Below are positions 17,666 to 27,154 of a DNA stretch of 64,000 bases, in pieces (within the stretch, counting starts at the first letter, position 1; every line of letters starts with the position of its first letter). Made by a program: the position numbers and the translations under genes. The notes beneath the pieces are model-generated. The model was not told where the DNA came from. It worked only from the letters and a program-made list of their open reading frames with translations, and did not search any database. This DNA is from Roseibium sp. MMSF_3412 (GTDB lineage Bacteria > Pseudomonadota > Alphaproteobacteria > Rhizobiales > Stappiaceae), in the NCBI RefSeq assembly GCF_030733265.1, contig NZ_JASHJI010000011.1, positions 124,001-188,000 of the forward strand, given 5' to 3'.

Positions 17666-18393
17666 GACACGGATTTCCCGCCATTGACCTCGATCAGCGC
17701 TCCGCACATGTAGCGCGCTGCATCGGAAGCAAGAAACAGGACGACTTCGGCTATGTCATCCGGCCGCGCCACCCGGCCGAGCGGCACGGTTTTGCCAAGC
17801 TCCTCGATTGCCGATTGCGGGTCGAAGCCACGCGCCTCAAATCCTGTTCTGAGCATGGGCGTGTCGACTTCGTTCGGGCAGACCGCATTGATCCTGATGC
17901 CCTGATGGGCGTGATCCCGGCCCATGCACTGGGTCAGCGAGGCAATCGCGGCTTTTGTCATGCAGTAAACGGCATGGTTCGGTCCCGGATGAACGCCCCA
18001 GCAGGACGCCGTGTTGACGATTGCTCCACCGCCGCTTGCGGCAAGGATCGGGATTGCCGCCCGGCAGATCCGGAACGGCGCTTCAACGTTGACGCCGAGC
18101 GACAGCGCAAAATCCGCATCCGTCGTTTCCGTCACCGGTCCCCGTGTGATGACACCCGCATTGTTGATGATGATGTCGAGACCACCGAGCGCTTCGGCGG
18201 CAACCGACGGCAGGCTATCGCAATAACGGGCGTCCAGCAGGTCACCTTCCAGCCGTGCATCCGCGTCAATTTCCGCGCAATTCCGGTCAGCCGCAGCGAC
18301 CATGGCTCCCTCGGCACGCAGCATCGCTGTGATGACTTCGCCGATCCCGCCTGCGGCTCCGGTCACCAGCGCTCTCTTGCCTGAAAATCGCAT
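17662..18393 (-). CDS. Short-chain dehydrogenase/reductase
   Basis: A 243-residue classical SDR with TGAAGGIGE near the N terminus, NNAGV, NTASCWG (catalytic Ser) and YCMTK (Tyr/Lys). AGGGAGA precedes the ATG at 18393. It lies 13 bp after the hpbD-like gene and overlaps the next SDR gene by 4 bp. The two SDRs are clearly different proteins, so they may act on successive or alternative hydroxyl groups. Substrate not readable from sequence. Confidence 0.9.
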   Translation of the reverse strand: MRFSGKRALVTGAAGGIGEVITAMLRAEGAMVAAADRNCAEIDADARLEGDLLDARYCDSLPSVAAEALGGLDIIINNAGVITRGPVTETTDADFALSLGVNVEAPFRICRAAIPILAASGGGAIVNTASCWGVHPGPNHAVYCMTKAAIASLTQCMGRDHAHQGIRINAVCPNEVDTPMLRTGFEARGFDPQSAIEELGKTVPLGRVARPDDIAEVVLFLASDAARYMCGALIEVNGGKSVS

Positions 18394-18406
18394 GTTGCGT
18401 CTCCCT

Positions 18407-19510
18407 TCAGAAGGTCGCGATGGGAGCCCCGAACAGGGCCTCGTCCACGTCGATGCCAAGACCCGGCCCGGTCGGAAGGTCAATGTGGCCGCGCCGGATC
18501 GTGACGCCCTTGTTCTTCGAGTAGGGCGTTTCGATCATCGGCTCGGCAAGCCAGACCCCTTCGAGCAGGGCGGGCTTGACTGTCGCCGCGACATGCGTGC
18601 AGGCAGCGGCAATGATGTCACCACCCCAGGAATCGTCGCAGGTGTGCGGCAGATTGAGCGCCTCGCAAATGTCCCGGAACGCCGCCATCTGCTGCAAACC
18701 ACCGATCCGGGTAACCTTCATGCCGAAACCGTCGACAATCCCGAGCCCTGCCGCACGCATGATCGTTGCCAGATCGACACCGCTCTCGTCCATGTAGATC
18801 GCGTGGCTGACCTGTGGCCGGATCTTCTGAAGGTCCTCGATCCGGTTGCAGGGCTGTTCCATGACAAAGGGGATGTCCGGACATTCCCGGCTGACGCGCA
18901 AGGCATCGCGCGTCGTCCAGCCCCGGTTGCCATCGACGGCTAGGCGCATGCCGGAACCCGAGACCGTTTCCCAGACCTTGCGGATGGTCTCGATGTCTGT
19001 TTCCACGGGGCGCCCGCCGACCTTGATCTGAAGGCGGGGATAGCCTTCGTCCCGCTTTGCGGCCGCGATCCGGGCAATTTCATCCGGCGCTCCGACGCCG
19101 GTCGCGTAGTAGGATGGAACCCGGTCCCGCGCCGCGCCGCCGATCAGATCGGCAACACGCACACCATAGTGTTTGCCGAGGAGATCATGCGCGGCAATGT
19201 CGACGGCTGCCTTGGCATAATTGTGCCCGTTGAGCGCAGCGTGCATCGCCCTGTTCAACAGGAGCGGCCGGACCTCCTCACCGATCAAGGCCGGTGCCAT
19301 TTGCGTCAGCGCCGCCTGGGCGCCCTGTGCATGGGCCTCGGCATAGGTCGGTCCAACGGGGCATGTCTCCCCCCAGCCGACGAGGCCATTGTCGGCGACA
19401 AGCTTCACCAGTGTCGTTTCCAGGGCCCAGACCTCGGCATTGGCCATGGTATAGGGCCCGTTCTTCACGGGAAGGTCGTGGCGGAATATCTCGACCGATT
19501 TTATTTTCAT
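18407..19510 (-). CDS. hpbD: HpbD-like 4-hydroxyproline betaine/proline betaine epimerase (enolase superfamily)
   Basis: A 367-residue muconate-lactonising-type enolase superfamily protein. The catalytic Lys pair is K163 (QIKVGG) and K265 (GMKVTRIGG); metal ligands are D193 (VDGNRGW), E218 (VMEQPC) and D241 (YMDESG). From memory, residue numbers and long stretches ([29 protein letters not shown]) match HpbD of Pelagibaca, which interconverts trans-4-hydroxy-L-proline betaine and the cis-D isomer and also racemises proline betaine. Residue W-rich motif SWGGDI fits the cation-binding part. It lies downstream of an MttB gene. I am fairly sure of the subgroup; exact substrate needs assay. Confidence 0.82.
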   Translation of the reverse strand: MKIKSVEIFRHDLPVKNGPYTMANAEVWALETTLVKLVADNGLVGWGETCPVGPTYAEAHAQGAQAALTQMAPALIGEEVRPLLLNRAMHAALNGHNYAKAAVDIAAHDLLGKHYGVRVADLIGGAARDRVPSYYATGVGAPDEIARIAAAKRDEGYPRLQIKVGGRPVETDIETIRKVWETVSGSGMRLAVDGNRGWTTRDALRVSRECPDIPFVMEQPCNRIEDLQKIRPQVSHAIYMDESGVDLATIMRAAGLGIVDGFGMKVTRIGGLQQMAAFRDICEALNLPHTCDDSWGGDIIAAACTHVAATVKPALLEGVWLAEPMIETPYSKNKGVTIRRGHIDLPTGPGLGIDVDEALFGAPIATF

Positions 19511-19569
19511 GCGTCAGTCCGGAATGCGCAGTGGTGCCAAAGAAGCGCGGCAAAGCACCTTGGTGGCCG

Positions 19570-21117
19570 TCAGTAATCCTGATTGAGAGCGTCTTCGGCG
19601 GGGATTTCCCGTTCCCGGCGCGCGATGTAGTCCAAAAGCGCCTCGTTGCGTGCTTCGTCCAGCTTCGGCTCCTGATATTCCGACAACAGCTTACGAGCCT
19701 TTTTCAGGGCACGCTCCGTGATTTCGACCTCTCCTTCCGCCTTCCACTGCTCGATCGAATTGTTGTCGAACATCTCCGGCATGAAGAACGCCCGCTGGAA
19801 ATTTTCCTGCGTGTGCGGGTGGCCCAGATAGTGACCGCCCGGGCCGACATCGCGCACGGCGGCGAGCGCTTCGTCGAAATCATCCCATCGCGGGCCTTCC
19901 GCCATGCGGTAGACCATCGCGGACTGCTCGGCATCAACGATGAACTTGGCGACCGAGCAATGCATGCCGGCCTCGTTCCAGCCGGCCGTGTGCCAGATGT
20001 AATTCGCGCCCGCGTGGATAACAGCGTTGAGGGTCGTGGCGCTCTCGTAGCCGGCCTGGGCATCGAAGGTCTTTGCACCGCCAAGCGAGCCGGAGGTCCG
20101 CCAGGGTACATCGTAAAACCTGGCGAGCTGTCCGATCAGGAAATTCATCAGGCTGATCTCGGGTGTGCCGGCCATCGGAGCACCGGACTTCATCGAGACG
20201 GTTGAAAGGTAATGGCCATAGATCGCCGGAGCGCCCTTGCGGATCACCTGCGTATAGGCGAGCGCACTCAGGGCTTCGGCATTCAGCTGCGCAACGGCCG
20301 GCACGACGGACGCGGGCGTGTTGGCGCCGCCAAGCACGAAGGGCGAGCACAGGACCGGCTGGTTGCGTCTCGAAAAGGCGCGCATCGCCCCAAGCATGGT
20401 CTCGTCCCACACGAGCGGCGAGTTGCCGTTGCAGTTGCCGGTCGTGACCGGGTGATCCTCCAGGTAGTCGTCGCCAAACAGGATCGCGCACATGTCCATG
20501 ACGTCCTCTGCATTCTTCGGGCTCGTGGTCATGCCCATGAATGTCTTGTCGGAGTGTTTCATCGACGAATAGGTGATGCGCAGGTGGCGGTGGCTGATGG
20601 GGTGGTCGTAAGGTTCAACGATGTGGTGCGCACTGGAATGGATTGCGGGCAGCATGTGGCTCAGCTTGTGGAACATCGCCAGATCGTCGAGCGTCGGATT
20701 GCGCCTGACGTCGTCCAGGTCGCGCAGGAACGGCGCACCGGTCATCGGCACGAATATGGTCCGGTTGCCACCGAGCGGTACGTTCTTTTTCGGATTGCGT
20801 GCATGATAGGTGAAGCTGGACGGGATGGTCCTGATCAACTCGCGGACGTGCCCGCGATCGAGATAGACCCGTTCGCCGTCAACCCTGGCACCGGCCTTCT
20901 TCCAGTCGTCCAGAGCAATCGGGTCGCGGAAAATGATGCCGACCTCTTCCAGAATTGACATGGAGGCGTCATCGAGCTTGCGGATCTGGTCATTGTCTAG
21001 CGGTTCGCACAGCGGCAGATTCCGCGTCAGCCCGGGAAGCATTTCGTGGTCGGGAGCGGTGCGAAGGGCCCGGCGGCCTGCACGGCCGCCACTGCGGCTG
21101 CGAACTGCGACACTCAT
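19570..21117 (-). CDS. Trimethylamine methyltransferase (MttB) superfamily protein, second copy
   Basis: A 515-residue non-pyrrolysine MttB-superfamily protein; no amber codon interrupts the frame. It shares the overall layout and many blocks with the copy at 6386-7900 (SMKSGAP, GPGGHYLGHPHT) but is clearly a diverged paralogue, so the two probably take different methylated substrates or successive methyl groups. It is the first gene of the operon with the hpbD-like gene and two SDRs, which points to a proline- or hydroxyproline-betaine as substrate. Methyl transfer needs a corrinoid protein that is not encoded in the window. Confidence 0.9.
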   Translation of the reverse strand: MSVAVRSRSGGRAGRRALRTAPDHEMLPGLTRNLPLCEPLDNDQIRKLDDASMSILEEVGIIFRDPIALDDWKKAGARVDGERVYLDRGHVRELIRTIPSSFTYHARNPKKNVPLGGNRTIFVPMTGAPFLRDLDDVRRNPTLDDLAMFHKLSHMLPAIHSSAHHIVEPYDHPISHRHLRITYSSMKHSDKTFMGMTTSPKNAEDVMDMCAILFGDDYLEDHPVTTGNCNGNSPLVWDETMLGAMRAFSRRNQPVLCSPFVLGGANTPASVVPAVAQLNAEALSALAYTQVIRKGAPAIYGHYLSTVSMKSGAPMAGTPEISLMNFLIGQLARFYDVPWRTSGSLGGAKTFDAQAGYESATTLNAVIHAGANYIWHTAGWNEAGMHCSVAKFIVDAEQSAMVYRMAEGPRWDDFDEALAAVRDVGPGGHYLGHPHTQENFQRAFFMPEMFDNNSIEQWKAEGEVEITERALKKARKLLSEYQEPKLDEARNEALLDYIARREREIPAEDALNQDY

Positions 21118-21425
21118 ATAAGTCTCCGAAGTCTGTCTGGTTTGACTTCAGACTGCGCCTTATGTCCCCGCTTTTCCTGTCCGAAACCGAACAGGGTCCG
21201 CATTTTCCGACATTCCGCCGTGTTTCTCGACCGCCGGACATTCCCTGGCAACGCGAGGCTGTGCCCGACGGTATCCGTTCGCATAAGTGTTGCCTGCGAG
21301 ACGCCGGATCTGTCTGCCGGGCAGGATTGGCGGTTTGAAAATGAAATTTGGCACTATGGGACCAATTTTTCCCGGCGGTTCACATAATCTGGTTGGCCAA
21401 AGAACCAAACTCGGAGTGTGCATCC
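21118..21425. other. Divergent promoter region, mttB copy 2 and tandem CaiB gene
   Basis: These 308 bp separate two divergent genes and must hold both promoters. A short inverted repeat AGTCTG-N13-CAGACT lies near the mttB start, and the palindrome TTGGCCAA lies near the CaiB start. No gene is visible. Confidence 0.4.
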
Positions 21426-23903
21426 GTGCAAAATCGGCCGCTTTCGCACATCAGGGTGCTCGACTTCGGGCATTATCTGGCCGGTCCGCTTGTCGGAATG
21501 ATGCTTGCCGATCTTGGTGCCGAAGTCATAAGGATCGATCCGCCCGGCGGCCCGCGCTGGCAGGACCCGGCCTTCGACATGCTGTCACGCGGAAAACGCG
21601 CACTGACGCTGGATCTCAAGACACACGGGGGCAGAAAGACGGCACTTGCCCTCGCTGCAAGGTCCGACGTGGTCATCGACAATTTCAGGCCCGGCGTGAT
21701 GACGCGGCTGGGCCTTGGCCCGCAGGCTCTTGAGGACGTGAATCCGTCGCTTGTAAGCCTGTCCCTGCCCGGCTTTGCATCGACAGATCCCGAGTTGCGC
21801 GACATCCCCGCCTGGGAAGCGGTGATTGCCGCGCGCACCGGGCAGTTCACGGACATGGGGCTAAACCGCCGCCTGATGGGCATCAATCCGTCCTTCACGC
21901 CCCTCGGACTTGCTTCCGCCTACGGTGCCGCATTCGGAGCCATGTCGGTGCTGTTCGCGTTGCAGGCCCGCGATCGCATGGGCGGCGATCATATCGAGGT
22001 CCCGCTGGCATCGGCGCTGTTCGAGGGCCTTGCCTATAACAGCGAACAGATCGAAGACTATCCGGACCGCTACAAGTCGCCGCGCGAGCATGAACTTGAA
22101 CGCCGGTCCCGGCTCGGCCTGCCGAACGACCTGAATTTTGCCGCGCTCTCGGAGTTTCTGGACCCGTTTTACCGCACCTATACATGCGCGGACGGCAGGG
22201 GCTTCTACGTCGTTGCGTGCTCGATCGTCACGCATCCGCGCCGTGTCCTTGAGGTGCTTGGGCTCAAGGACCTTCTGGAGGATCTGCCGGATTTCGACGT
22301 TTATCGTGATCGCAACGAATGGCCCGCCGACTGGGCGCTGCGAAGCTATCCGGTCGGGCCCGAGGACCGTGTCCGGATCTCCGAGGCGATGAAGGCCGCG
22401 TTTCTGACCCGGCCCGCACATGAGTGGGAAGCGCTGTTCGGCGCGGCAAAGGCACCCGCAACCGCGCAGCGCAGCACACAGGAATGGCTGTCCGACCCGC
22501 ATGCGCTTCAGTCCGGTCTTGTGCTTGAAATCGACGATCCGCGCCACGGACGCATGCGGCAGATGGGCAATGTCGCCTGGCTGTCCGGCGACCGTCCGGC
22601 CACCGCGAAAGATTCGGGCCCCGAGCCGGACGAGTTCGAAACGGCGCTATCGCAAACCCTTTCAGAGACACCGCGGGAACAGCATGAAAGACGCGGCGGA
22701 AAATGGCTGGATGGCCTGAAAGTTCTGGACCTGACCAACGTGATTGCGGGTCCGACGGTCGGCGCGACGATCGCGCGGTTCGGCGCTGACGTCACGCTGG
22801 TTCAACCGGTGTCACCCTCGGTGGACCCGTGGAACGCGGTGGTGTTCGGCCTGCAGGCCCAACGCGGCAAAAAGAGCGTTCTCCTCAATCTGAAATCCGA
22901 CGGCGGGCAGAAAGCGCTCTGGCAGCTAGTAGCGCAGTCCGACGTCATCACCGTCAACGGAACGGATCAGCAATGTGCGGCGCTGGGTCTCACGCAGGAG
23001 CGTCTTGCCGCGATCAACCCGAAACTCATCCTTGTTCAGCTCGATGCCTTCGGGGCTCCGCTGCGCGGCCCCAAATCGGATCATCTCGGATATGACGATC
23101 TGGCCCAGGCGGCGACCGGGGTCATGACGCGGTTCGGCGGCGGACCCGGGACGCCGGAAGAACATGCCCATTTCGGCACGATTGACGTGCTCGCGGGCTT
23201 TTGTGCCTGTGTCGGTCTCGGTGCCGCGCTCGAAAGGTTGCGCGTGACGGGAAAGGGCGGTGTCGCTCGGGCCTCGCTCGCCTCGGCGGGTGAACTCATA
23301 CAGGCGCAGTTCATGTATGACTTCGAAGGACGCGGTCCCTTCGATGAACCCGCAGGGCGCGAAGTCCGGGGCTGGGGACCTTTCTACCGGTGCTATGAAG
23401 CCTCAGACGGCTGGATGTTCTTTGCCGCCCCGACCTTGAGGCAAGCTGCGCTTACGTCCGTTCCCGAGCTTGAAGACCTCGACATTTCTGATGATTCCGG
23501 CCTGGAAGCTGCCCTTTCGGAGCGGTTTGCCGGGCACCCGGCAAGTTTTTGGGCACAGCGGTTTTCCGGCGGTTCAGCCGCCGTCGTGCCGCTCGGTTCG
23601 CTCCACGCGACACGGGACACAAACCTGCATCTGGAAAGCGATGGAACTGCGGACATTGCCACGCGCACGTTCAGCGCCGTTCGGCATGATCTGCATCCCA
23701 TGGGCCGCTGGGTCGATCTGGTTGCCCCGAATGCAGTGCGTCCCGAACGCGCCGAGGTCACAATCCCGGGGCCTGCCCCGAAATACGGTGCGCACACACG
23801 CGAAATCCTCAACGAACTCGGTTTGGATGATAGGGAGATCGACGCCCTGATCTCAGCCGGGAGCGCCGCGGAGTTCTGGTCGGAGAGGTATTTGCCCGAA
23901 TGA
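21426..23903 (+). CDS. Tandem two-domain CaiB/BaiF (family III CoA-transferase) protein
   Basis: An 825-residue protein made of two successive CaiB/BaiF domains. The first (~1-400) starts with IRVLDFGHYLAGPLVGMML and has the AEVIRIDPPGG strand; the second (~435-820) starts with LKVLDLTNVIAGPTVGATI. Single-domain relatives are ~400 residues and work as dimers, so this is an intramolecular pair. Family members transfer CoA between carboxylic acids (formyl/oxalyl-CoA, carnitine CoA). In the first domain an Asp (TGQFTDMG) is near the expected nucleophile position; the second domain is less typical. The GTG at 21426 with GGAG upstream is preferred to earlier in-frame starts. It would activate a catabolic acid in this island. 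Confidence 0.85.
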   Translation: MQNRPLSHIRVLDFGHYLAGPLVGMMLADLGAEVIRIDPPGGPRWQDPAFDMLSRGKRALTLDLKTHGGRKTALALAARSDVVIDNFRPGVMTRLGLGPQALEDVNPSLVSLSLPGFASTDPELRDIPAWEAVIAARTGQFTDMGLNRRLMGINPSFTPLGLASAYGAAFGAMSVLFALQARDRMGGDHIEVPLASALFEGLAYNSEQIEDYPDRYKSPREHELERRSRLGLPNDLNFAALSEFLDPFYRTYTCADGRGFYVVACSIVTHPRRVLEVLGLKDLLEDLPDFDVYRDRNEWPADWALRSYPVGPEDRVRISEAMKAAFLTRPAHEWEALFGAAKAPATAQRSTQEWLSDPHALQSGLVLEIDDPRHGRMRQMGNVAWLSGDRPATAKDSGPEPDEFETALSQTLSETPREQHERRGGKWLDGLKVLDLTNVIAGPTVGATIARFGADVTLVQPVSPSVDPWNAVVFGLQAQRGKKSVLLNLKSDGGQKALWQLVAQSDVITVNGTDQQCAALGLTQERLAAINPKLILVQLDAFGAPLRGPKSDHLGYDDLAQAATGVMTRFGGGPGTPEEHAHFGTIDVLAGFCACVGLGAALERLRVTGKGGVARASLASAGELIQAQFMYDFEGRGPFDEPAGREVRGWGPFYRCYEASDGWMFFAAPTLRQAALTSVPELEDLDISDDSGLEAALSERFAGHPASFWAQRFSGGSAAVVPLGSLHATRDTNLHLESDGTADIATRTFSAVRHDLHPMGRWVDLVAPNAVRPERAEVTIPGPAPKYGAHTREILNELGLDDREIDALISAGSAAEFWSERYLPE

Positions 23904-24395
23904 CAGAATGACCGATCAACAGCCACCTCACGACAACTTTACGAAAGAGATCCATCCGACCAAATCACAAGCATTGGCGAGAGATGCTCGAGTGGCGAGA
24001 ACCTTGTAAATCCAACGGTTTTATTTGACCCCAACCCCGTAAACTTGGGCGGTTCACGACTCGAATGTTAAAAAAAGGTAATATCTATCGTGTTGCCAGA
24101 TGTTCGCCAAGTATTCAATAATATATCTGGCGAAAGACCCGATCGCCCGTCGTTTCTCCGCCTGAAAATGAAGCAACTGGTCAAATTCTGTGCGCTCATG
24201 CGAAAAATTGGCGTTCAACAAATTCCAAAATGAGGAACGAAGAATTTTATCAAAAGGGTAGCGGAATCGGCGGTGTTCGTGTTTTGCTGATTAAATGTCG
24301 CATATGAGCTTTGCAAATACCGGAAAAATGAAGAAGCTGTATGTGGGAATTTCGCCGGACCTCAGGTCCGGCACCGGTCCTGAAGGGGAGTAAGT
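23904..24395. other. Intergenic region upstream of the ABC importer operon
   Basis: This 492 bp stretch is more AT-rich than its neighbours and has no convincing gene. It should hold the promoter of the ABC operon. The only strong element is the palindrome at 24354-24372. Confidence 0.4.
24354..24372. promoter_or_regulatory. Perfect 19-bp palindrome before the substrate-binding protein gene
   Basis: GCCGGACCT-C-AGGTCCGGC has two exact 9-base arms around one base. It ends 23 bp before the ATG at 24396, so a protein bound here, or a hairpin in the leader RNA, would affect expression of the ABC operon. Confidence 0.5.
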
Positions 24396-26006
24396 ATGAC
24401 AAAATCAAAAAATCCAGAGCTGATGAACAATCTTGAGAAGGCGGCCCGCTCGGGCGGCATCTCAAAACGTGAATTTCTGCAATATTCGATGCTGGCCGGT
24501 GTAACGGCCTCAACCGCCACCGGCCTTTGGACGTCCCAGGCGAAAGCGCAACCCAAGCGCGGTGGAACGTTCCGCTACGGCGTACATGACGGCAACACCA
24601 GCGACAACCACGATCCCGGCACATATCAGAGTGTCTATTCCATTCAGCTGGCGCATACACACCGCAGTTACCTGACTGAAATCACGGAAGAAAACGGTCT
24701 TGGACCGGACATGGCCGTCGGTTGGGAAGCAAGCCCGGACGCCAAGACCTGGACGTTCGAGCTGAACACGGATGCCACGTTCCACGACGGACGCAAGTTC
24801 ACGGCCAACGATGCCGTTGCATCGCTCAACCATCACCGCGGCGAGAAGTCGACTTCGGCGGCGAAGGCCCTGCTCGACAGTGTCGTCGACATCAAGACCG
24901 ATGGCGACAAGCACATCGTCATCGAACTGAGCCAGGGTTTCGCGGACCTGCCGTGGATCATGACCGACTATCACCTGGTCATGCTGCCGGCCAATGACGA
25001 CGGCTCGGTCGATTGGGAAAGCGGCGTCGGCGCAGGTCCCTACAAGATCGAGAAGAACGAATTCGGCATCGGCACGTCGCTTGTCCGCCATGACGGCTGG
25101 CACCGCGAAGGCGCCTGGTTCGACCGCATCGACATGACCGTTCTGAACGACCCGAATGCCCGTCAGACCGCACTTGTCACCGGCGACGTCGACGCGATTT
25201 CGTCCGTCGACCTGAAAACCATGGCCCTCCTGCAGCGTCATCCGGATGTTGAGGTCGACAACATTCCTTCCGGTTCGGCGATCACCCTGCCGATGTTCTG
25301 CGACGTTGCCCCCTTCGACAATGTCGATGTCCGCATGGCCCTGAAGCTTGCGATCGACCGCGAAGAGATCGTCGAGAAGATCGTGTTTGGTACCGGCATT
25401 CCGGGCAACGACTTCCACGTGTCGCCCAACATGCCGTATTTCCCGGCTGACATTCCTCAGCGGACATACGATCCGGAAAAGGCGAAATGGCACCTGAAAC
25501 AGGCCGGCATGGAAAACCTTTCGGTGAGCCTGTCCGCCGCGGACAGCGTGCTGCCGGGTGCGGTCGACATGATCGTGCTTTATTCCGAGCAGGCCAAGAA
25601 GGCCGGGATCGACATCAAGCCGGTACGTGAAGCCAATGACGGCTACTGGTCGGATGTCTGGTTGAAAAAGCCGTGGGTGTTCGTGAAGTGGGGCGCACGC
25701 CCGACCCCGGACAACATGTTCACGCTCGCCTACAAGGACGATGCAGCCTGGAACGAAGCGCACTGGAAAAACCCGCGTTTCAACGAGTTGCTGCTCCAGG
25801 CGAAAGCGGAGTTGGACGAAACCAGGCGTGCCGAAATGTACCACGAGATGTGCATGCTGGCCCGCGACGACGGCGGCACGGTCATTCCGATGTTCGTCAA
25901 CTTCGTCTACGCGCGTCGCAAGAACGTCAAGCACGGCCCAAGTGTTTCCGCTTCCTGGGAGACCGATGGCGGAAGAGGAACGCACCGCTGGTGGTTCGAG
26001 GGCTGA
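24396..26006 (+). CDS. ABC transporter substrate-binding protein (family 5, peptide/opine type)
   Basis: A 536-residue periplasmic binding protein of the DppA/OppA cluster C family. The N terminus has a Tat-like signal (ISKREFLQYSMLAG) with likely cleavage after QAKA around residue 51. The mature part follows the family pattern, with GGTFRYGVHDG and the ...WTFELNTDATFHDG block. It would bind a peptide, opine or similar small cation outside the membrane and pass it to the permease pair downstream. GGGGAG precedes the ATG. A stable stem-loop lies right after the stop codon. Given the neighbours, a betaine or modified amino acid is possible. Confidence 0.93.
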   Translation: MTKSKNPELMNNLEKAARSGGISKREFLQYSMLAGVTASTATGLWTSQAKAQPKRGGTFRYGVHDGNTSDNHDPGTYQSVYSIQLAHTHRSYLTEITEENGLGPDMAVGWEASPDAKTWTFELNTDATFHDGRKFTANDAVASLNHHRGEKSTSAAKALLDSVVDIKTDGDKHIVIELSQGFADLPWIMTDYHLVMLPANDDGSVDWESGVGAGPYKIEKNEFGIGTSLVRHDGWHREGAWFDRIDMTVLNDPNARQTALVTGDVDAISSVDLKTMALLQRHPDVEVDNIPSGSAITLPMFCDVAPFDNVDVRMALKLAIDREEIVEKIVFGTGIPGNDFHVSPNMPYFPADIPQRTYDPEKAKWHLKQAGMENLSVSLSAADSVLPGAVDMIVLYSEQAKKAGIDIKPVREANDGYWSDVWLKKPWVFVKWGARPTPDNMFTLAYKDDAAWNEAHWKNPRFNELLLQAKAELDETRRAEMYHEMCMLARDDGGTVIPMFVNFVYARRKNVKHGPSVSASWETDGGRGTHRWWFEG

Positions 26007-26015
26007 TTTCAGACG

Positions 26016-26042
26016 TTGCGGCGGACACTGTGTCCGCCGCAA
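26016..26042 (+). promoter_or_regulatory. Intercistronic stem-loop after the binding-protein gene
   Basis: Exact 12-base arms TTGCGGCGGACA (26016-26027) and TGTCCGCCGCAA (26031-26042) enclose a 3-base loop, starting 10 bases after the stop codon. There is no T-run. Such hairpins often protect the binding-protein mRNA and reduce permease expression. Confidence 0.65.
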
Positions 26043-26187
26043 TTCGCTTGGATCCGTCTTTCACAGGGCGGCTCCGTCCTAGACTGTCGGGCATCTCACA
26101 AAGACAAATTGAGGACCCAACCGGGATCCGCGCCTGACACAAATCCGGTCACCAATGGTACCGGGCGTCTTTATTCTGGAGGGTTAA

Positions 26188-27144
26188 ATGGGGGACATCC
26201 TACAGCTGGTCCTTAAGAGACTTGGCTTAGGTGTGGTCACGCTTTTCGTGATCTCAATCCTGATTTTCTTCGCGGTCGAGCTGCTGCCGGGCGACATTGC
26301 CCAGGCCGTACTAGGGCAGGCCGCCACACCTGAAACCGTCGCTGCCTTGCGCGAAAAGATGGGCCTCGATCAGCCCGCGATCCTTCGCTATTTCCAATGG
26401 CTTGGCGGCGCCGTAACCGGCGACTTCGGCGTTTCGCTCATTTCGGGCGAGCGCGTGAGTACGGCGATCAGCGACCGCTTCGTCAACACGCTGTTCCTGG
26501 CGTGCTACGCGGCCGTCATCGCGGTTCCGATCTCGATCATTCTCGGTGTGATCGTCGCGCTTTTGCGCAACACGCTGTTTGACCGGGTCGCCAACGTCGT
26601 CACCCTGACCTCGATCAGTTCTCCGGAATTCTTTCTCGGCTACATCCTGATCCTGTACCTGGCCGTGAAAACCAACTACTTCCCGGCAATCGCCAGTCTG
26701 AGCTCCGACATGAGCTTCGGCGAACTGCTGCACAGGACCTTCCTGCCGGCGCTGACGCTGGTTCTGGTCGTGACCGCACACATGATGCGCATGACCCGGG
26801 CCGCCATCATCAACCTGCTGGCGTCGCCTTACATTGAAATGGCCCGCCTGAAAGGTGTGCCAGCGTGGAAAGTCATCGTCAAACACGCCCTGCCGAACGC
26901 ATGGGCGCCGATCATCAACGTTGTCGCCCTGAACCTGGCGTACCTGATCACCGGCGTTGTCCTTGTCGAGGTGGTGTTCGTCTACCCGGGCATCGGCCAG
27001 TTGCTGGTGGATGCGGTGTCGAAACGCGACTTCCCGATCGTTCAGGCGTGCTGTCTCATCTTCGCTGCGACCTTCATTCTGCTCAACCTTGCAGCAGATG
27101 TCGGATCGATCTTGACCAACCCGCGTTTGCGGCATCCGAAGTGA
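26188..27144 (+). CDS. ABC transporter permease (DppB/OppB type)
   Basis: A 318-residue inner-membrane permease with about six transmembrane helices. The N-terminal TM1 and the ...LPGDIAQAVLGQAATPE segment are typical for DppB-type proteins, and the EAA-like loop is seen in IEMARLKGVPAWKVIVKHALPNA. GGAGGG precedes the ATG. It pairs with the DppC-type permease 10 bp downstream. Confidence 0.93.
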   Translation: MGDILQLVLKRLGLGVVTLFVISILIFFAVELLPGDIAQAVLGQAATPETVAALREKMGLDQPAILRYFQWLGGAVTGDFGVSLISGERVSTAISDRFVNTLFLACYAAVIAVPISIILGVIVALLRNTLFDRVANVVTLTSISSPEFFLGYILILYLAVKTNYFPAIASLSSDMSFGELLHRTFLPALTLVLVVTAHMMRMTRAAIINLLASPYIEMARLKGVPAWKVIVKHALPNAWAPIINVVALNLAYLITGVVLVEVVFVYPGIGQLLVDAVSKRDFPIVQACCLIFAATFILLNLAADVGSILTNPRLRHPK

Positions 27145-27154
27145 GGGCAGCGAC

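Noticed and set aside
6386..21117. Possible pyrrolysine-coding amber codons in the MttB genes.
   Set aside because: Both frames are open from start to end without an internal TAG, so they are non-pyrrolysine members.
24510..26042. A 510-codon minus-strand frame opposite the ABC binding-protein gene.
   Set aside because: The plus strand encodes an unmistakable family 5 binding protein; the antisense product has no domain and no ribosome binding site.
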